From JAVVHH01 sp963835135 (lineage in GTDB: Bacteria; Pseudomonadota; Alphaproteobacteria; Acetobacterales; Acetobacteraceae), in NCBI GenBank assembly GCA_963835135.1, contig CAWIEF010000005.1, positions 310,001 to 374,000 of the forward strand: 64,000 nt of DNA, given 5' to 3'. The notes under the pieces were generated by a model, which saw only the letters and a list, made by a program, of their open reading frames with translations, searched no databases and was not told where the DNA came from. Below are positions 62,046 to 64,000 of the stretch, piece by piece (the stretch's first letter is position 1; each line of letters begins with the position of its first letter). The position numbers and the translations under genes were made by a program.

Positions 62046-63149
62046 ATGGACACGCACGAGTTCGTCGCAACGCTCGCCCGCGACCTCGTTCGCATCGACA
62101 GTCGCAGCAGCATCAGCAACCTACCCCTGGCCGACCGGCTTGAAGCGGAACTCGGCGAATTCCAGCTCGAGCGGCTCGACTACAAAGATGCGAGCGGCAT
62201 CAACAAATGCGTTCTCATCGCCGCTCGCGGCAGCGGCGGCCTCGCCTTTTGCGGCCACATGGACACCGTCCCCAACACGGGCTGGACCACTGACCCCTGG
62301 TCCGGCCTCGTGAACGAAGGCGTCCTACACGGCCTCGGCAGCACCGACATGAAGGGGCCGCTCGCCTGCCTGGTTGCTGCGGCGACCAGCTTGCCGCCGA
62401 GCGTTCCGGTAGCCCTGTTGATCACCACCGACGAGGAAACCACCAAGCAAGGCGCACGCTTGCTGGCCCGCACCAGCGAACTCGCCCGCAGCTTCGCCCC
62501 GCGCGGCATCTTGATCGCCGAACCCACAGGCATGATCCCTGTCCGCGGCCATCGCAGCCATATCGAGTTCGTCGCCGTGGCAACCGGCATTCAGGCCCAT
62601 AGCAGCACCGGCGCCGGCCGCAACGCGAACTGGGCGCTGATGCCCTTCATGGCCGATATGGCAACCCTCTTCGACCGTCTCCGCACGGATCCGGCGCTGC
62701 AAGACGCCAGCTACGACCCGCCCTTCAGTGACTTCAACCCGGTGATCGACAACCACGGCGCCCCCATCAACATGACGGTGCCGAAAGCGACCATCCGCAT
62801 CCGCTACCGGTATAGCGCCGGCGTCGACCCCGAGCCCATCGTCACCGCAGTCCAGGCCGCAGCCGACCGGCACGACCTCCAGCTCACGCTGCTCCGCGGC
62901 GCAGCGCCGCCCGAGCTGCCCCCCGAGCATCCCCTCATCGCCTTGGCGACCGACCAAACTGGCGCACCCGCGACGACGGTTCCCTTCGGCACTGACGCTT
63001 CCGAGCTACAGGCCTTAGCCCCCTGCCTGATCCTCGGCCCCGGCAACATCGCGGACGCCCATACGCCATCGGAGCATGTCAGCCTCGCCTCGCTCGCGGA
63101 GGCGGTGCCGGTTTTCATGCGCCTCGCCGAGGCAGTCGCCGCGGGCTGA
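62046..63149 (+). CDS. M20 metallopeptidase (ArgE/DapE-like deacylase)
   Basis: A 367-residue enzyme. Metal and catalytic residues are in FCGHMDTVPNTG, HGLGSTDMKGPLACLV, LLITTDEETTKQGARLL and IAEPTGMIPVRGHRS; the final histidine is in AHTPSEHVSLA. The dimerisation domain is inserted after IQAHSSTGAG. It should remove an acyl or aminoacyl group from a small amino-acid-like substrate. ATG 62046 follows AAGGGGAA. It converges on the 2-hydroxyacid dehydrogenase with three bases between stops. Confidence 0.88.
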   Translation: MDTHEFVATLARDLVRIDSRSSISNLPLADRLEAELGEFQLERLDYKDASGINKCVLIAARGSGGLAFCGHMDTVPNTGWTTDPWSGLVNEGVLHGLGSTDMKGPLACLVAAATSLPPSVPVALLITTDEETTKQGARLLARTSELARSFAPRGILIAEPTGMIPVRGHRSHIEFVAVATGIQAHSSTGAGRNANWALMPFMADMATLFDRLRTDPALQDASYDPPFSDFNPVIDNHGAPINMTVPKATIRIRYRYSAGVDPEPIVTAVQAAADRHDLQLTLLRGAAPPELPPEHPLIALATDQTGAPATTVPFGTDASELQALAPCLILGPGNIADAHTPSEHVSLASLAEAVPVFMRLAEAVAAG

Positions 63150-63152
63150 GCG

Positions 63153-64000
63153 TCACAGCACCTCCTGGTTGACCACGTGGTCTCGGATCGGGGCACCGTC
63201 CAATACGCTGAGGATGTTGCGCGCCGTCGCGACCCCCATCGCATCCATCGCCTCGACCGTCACGCCAGCAACATGGGGCGAACTGATCACGCCGGGCTCC
63301 TGTAACAAGGGGTTGCCGGCCCCCTGCGGCTCTTGCGCCAAAACGTCGAGCCCAGCGCCGCTCACTTGCCCAGACCTCAGCGCGGCCAGCAACGCCGTCT
63401 CATCGACGATGCCACCGCGCGCGGTGTTCACCAGCACGGCGCCCGGCTTCATCCGCCCGATGCGCTCGGCATTGAACATCCCGAGCGTCTCCGGCGATCT
63501 CGGGCAATGGATCGTCACGTAATCCGACCGGGCCAACGCCGAGTCGAGGTCCTCGACCACCTCGAACCCCGCCACCTCGATCGAAGCCGGCGCGACGAAC
63601 GGGTCGTAGACCAGCACCTGCATGCCCATCGCAGCACAGCGGGGCGCCGTCCGGCTGCCGATCCGCCCGAACCCGATCACCAACACCGTCGACCCCGCCA
63701 GCTCCCGCGGCAACGGGCTGGTCCGATCGTGCCACAACCCGTCTCGCGTTCGCGCATGCAGCTCGAGCGCTCGCTTGGCGACAGCCATCATCATGAACAG
63801 CGCATGCTCGGCGACGCTGGTCGAGTTGGCCGTGCCCGCAATCATCAGCGGGATGCCTCGTTCCGTGAGCGGCGGGATTTCGACCGCGTCGAAGCCCACG
63901 CCGATGCGCGCCACGACTTCGAGCGCCGGGCTGGCGTCCGTCTCGGCGCGCCCGAACCGGGTGGCCGACAGCGCCACCCCGCTGGCCTGGGACAGCAACT
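63153..64000 (-). CDS. D-isomer-specific 2-hydroxyacid dehydrogenase (partial, 5' end beyond window)
   Basis: About 282 C-terminal residues are visible; the N-terminus lies past the window end. VIGFGRIGSRTAPRCAAMGMQVLVYDPF is the NAD-binding fold, and CPRSPETLGMFN, VNTARGGIVDETALL, LDVLAQEPQG and ISSPHVAGVT hold the catalytic Arg, Glu and His of this family. It resembles 3-phosphoglycerate dehydrogenase or hydroxypyruvate reductase; substrate unknown. Confidence 0.9.
   Translation of the reverse strand, partial: LLSQASGVALSATRFGRAETDASPALEVVARIGVGFDAVEIPPLTERGIPLMIAGTANSTSVAEHALFMMMAVAKRALELHARTRDGLWHDRTSPLPRELAGSTVLVIGFGRIGSRTAPRCAAMGMQVLVYDPFVAPASIEVAGFEVVEDLDSALARSDYVTIHCPRSPETLGMFNAERIGRMKPGAVLVNTARGGIVDETALLAALRSGQVSGAGLDVLAQEPQGAGNPLLQEPGVISSPHVAGVTVEAMDAMGVATARNILSVLDGAPIRDHVVNQEVL

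Overview
The window is high-GC DNA packed with genes on both strands, typical of an alphaproteobacterial chromosome. The gene set points to Rhodospirillales/Acetobacteraceae-like organisms: cobQ/cobD/cobC of aerobic cobalamin synthesis, gatCAB, a COQ9 homologue, glutathione-dependent formaldehyde dehydrogenase, proton-translocating transhydrogenase, a Tad-type secretin, MotA/MotB and a PEP-CTERM surface protein. This placement is inference; there is no rRNA gene to anchor it. No insertion sequence, prophage, CRISPR array or integrase was seen, so this reads as core chromosome.

Layout. 1-3.7 kb: late cobalamin genes (cobO end, cobQ, cobD, cobC). 3.7-8.6 kb: GT87 membrane glycosyltransferase, lytic transglycosylase, then a small Tad/Cpa module (secretin, CpaD-like lipoprotein, TPR lipoprotein). 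8.6-13.5 kb: AroM-like protein, a serine hydrolase with a damaged N-terminus, class III PHA synthase (phaE-phaC) and NAD isocitrate dehydrogenase. 13.7-17.5 kb: ruvX divergent from gatC-gatA-gatB. 17.5-22.2 kb: nucleoside phosphorylase, frameshifted DoxX-like gene, OFA-type MFS transporter, nu-class GST, tRNA-Ser(GCU), GT4 glycosyltransferase. 22.3-30.3 kb: glgX with a CBS protein, a receiver-only response regulator with an unknown partner, SLC13-type permease, AI-2E-family permease, methyltransferase. 30.4-39.4 kb: frmA, HMA protein, PuuD-like amidotransferase, GH63-like glucosidase, YpfJ-like metalloprotease, pntA-pntB. 39.4-43.2 kb: PEP-CTERM protein, GT4 enzyme, rpsU, def-COQ9. 43.2-50.0 kb: M20 amidohydrolase divergent from an oligopeptide ABC operon. 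50.1-57 kb: diguanylate cyclase and a tightly overlapped operon (GT39, class II DAHP synthase, nicotinate phosphoribosyltransferase, unknown protein, gltX). 57-64 kb: small lipoprotein, Lrp regulator divergent from trxB, motB-motA, threonine-synthase-like enzyme, M20 peptidase, and a truncated D-2-hydroxyacid dehydrogenase.

Most notable. (1) The PEP-CTERM gene has a consensus sigma-54 promoter (GG-N10-GC) at 40183-40200 and, upstream, two copies of TGTAAT-N6-CGACAT that look like enhancer sites for an NtrC-type activator. (2) Four genes each appear to carry exactly one extra base (near 9378, 18547, 48984 and 52623). Two of these create apparent fusions (DppD-DppF and an unknown protein with GltX). 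They are either sequence errors or true lesions and should be resolved before any fusion is believed.
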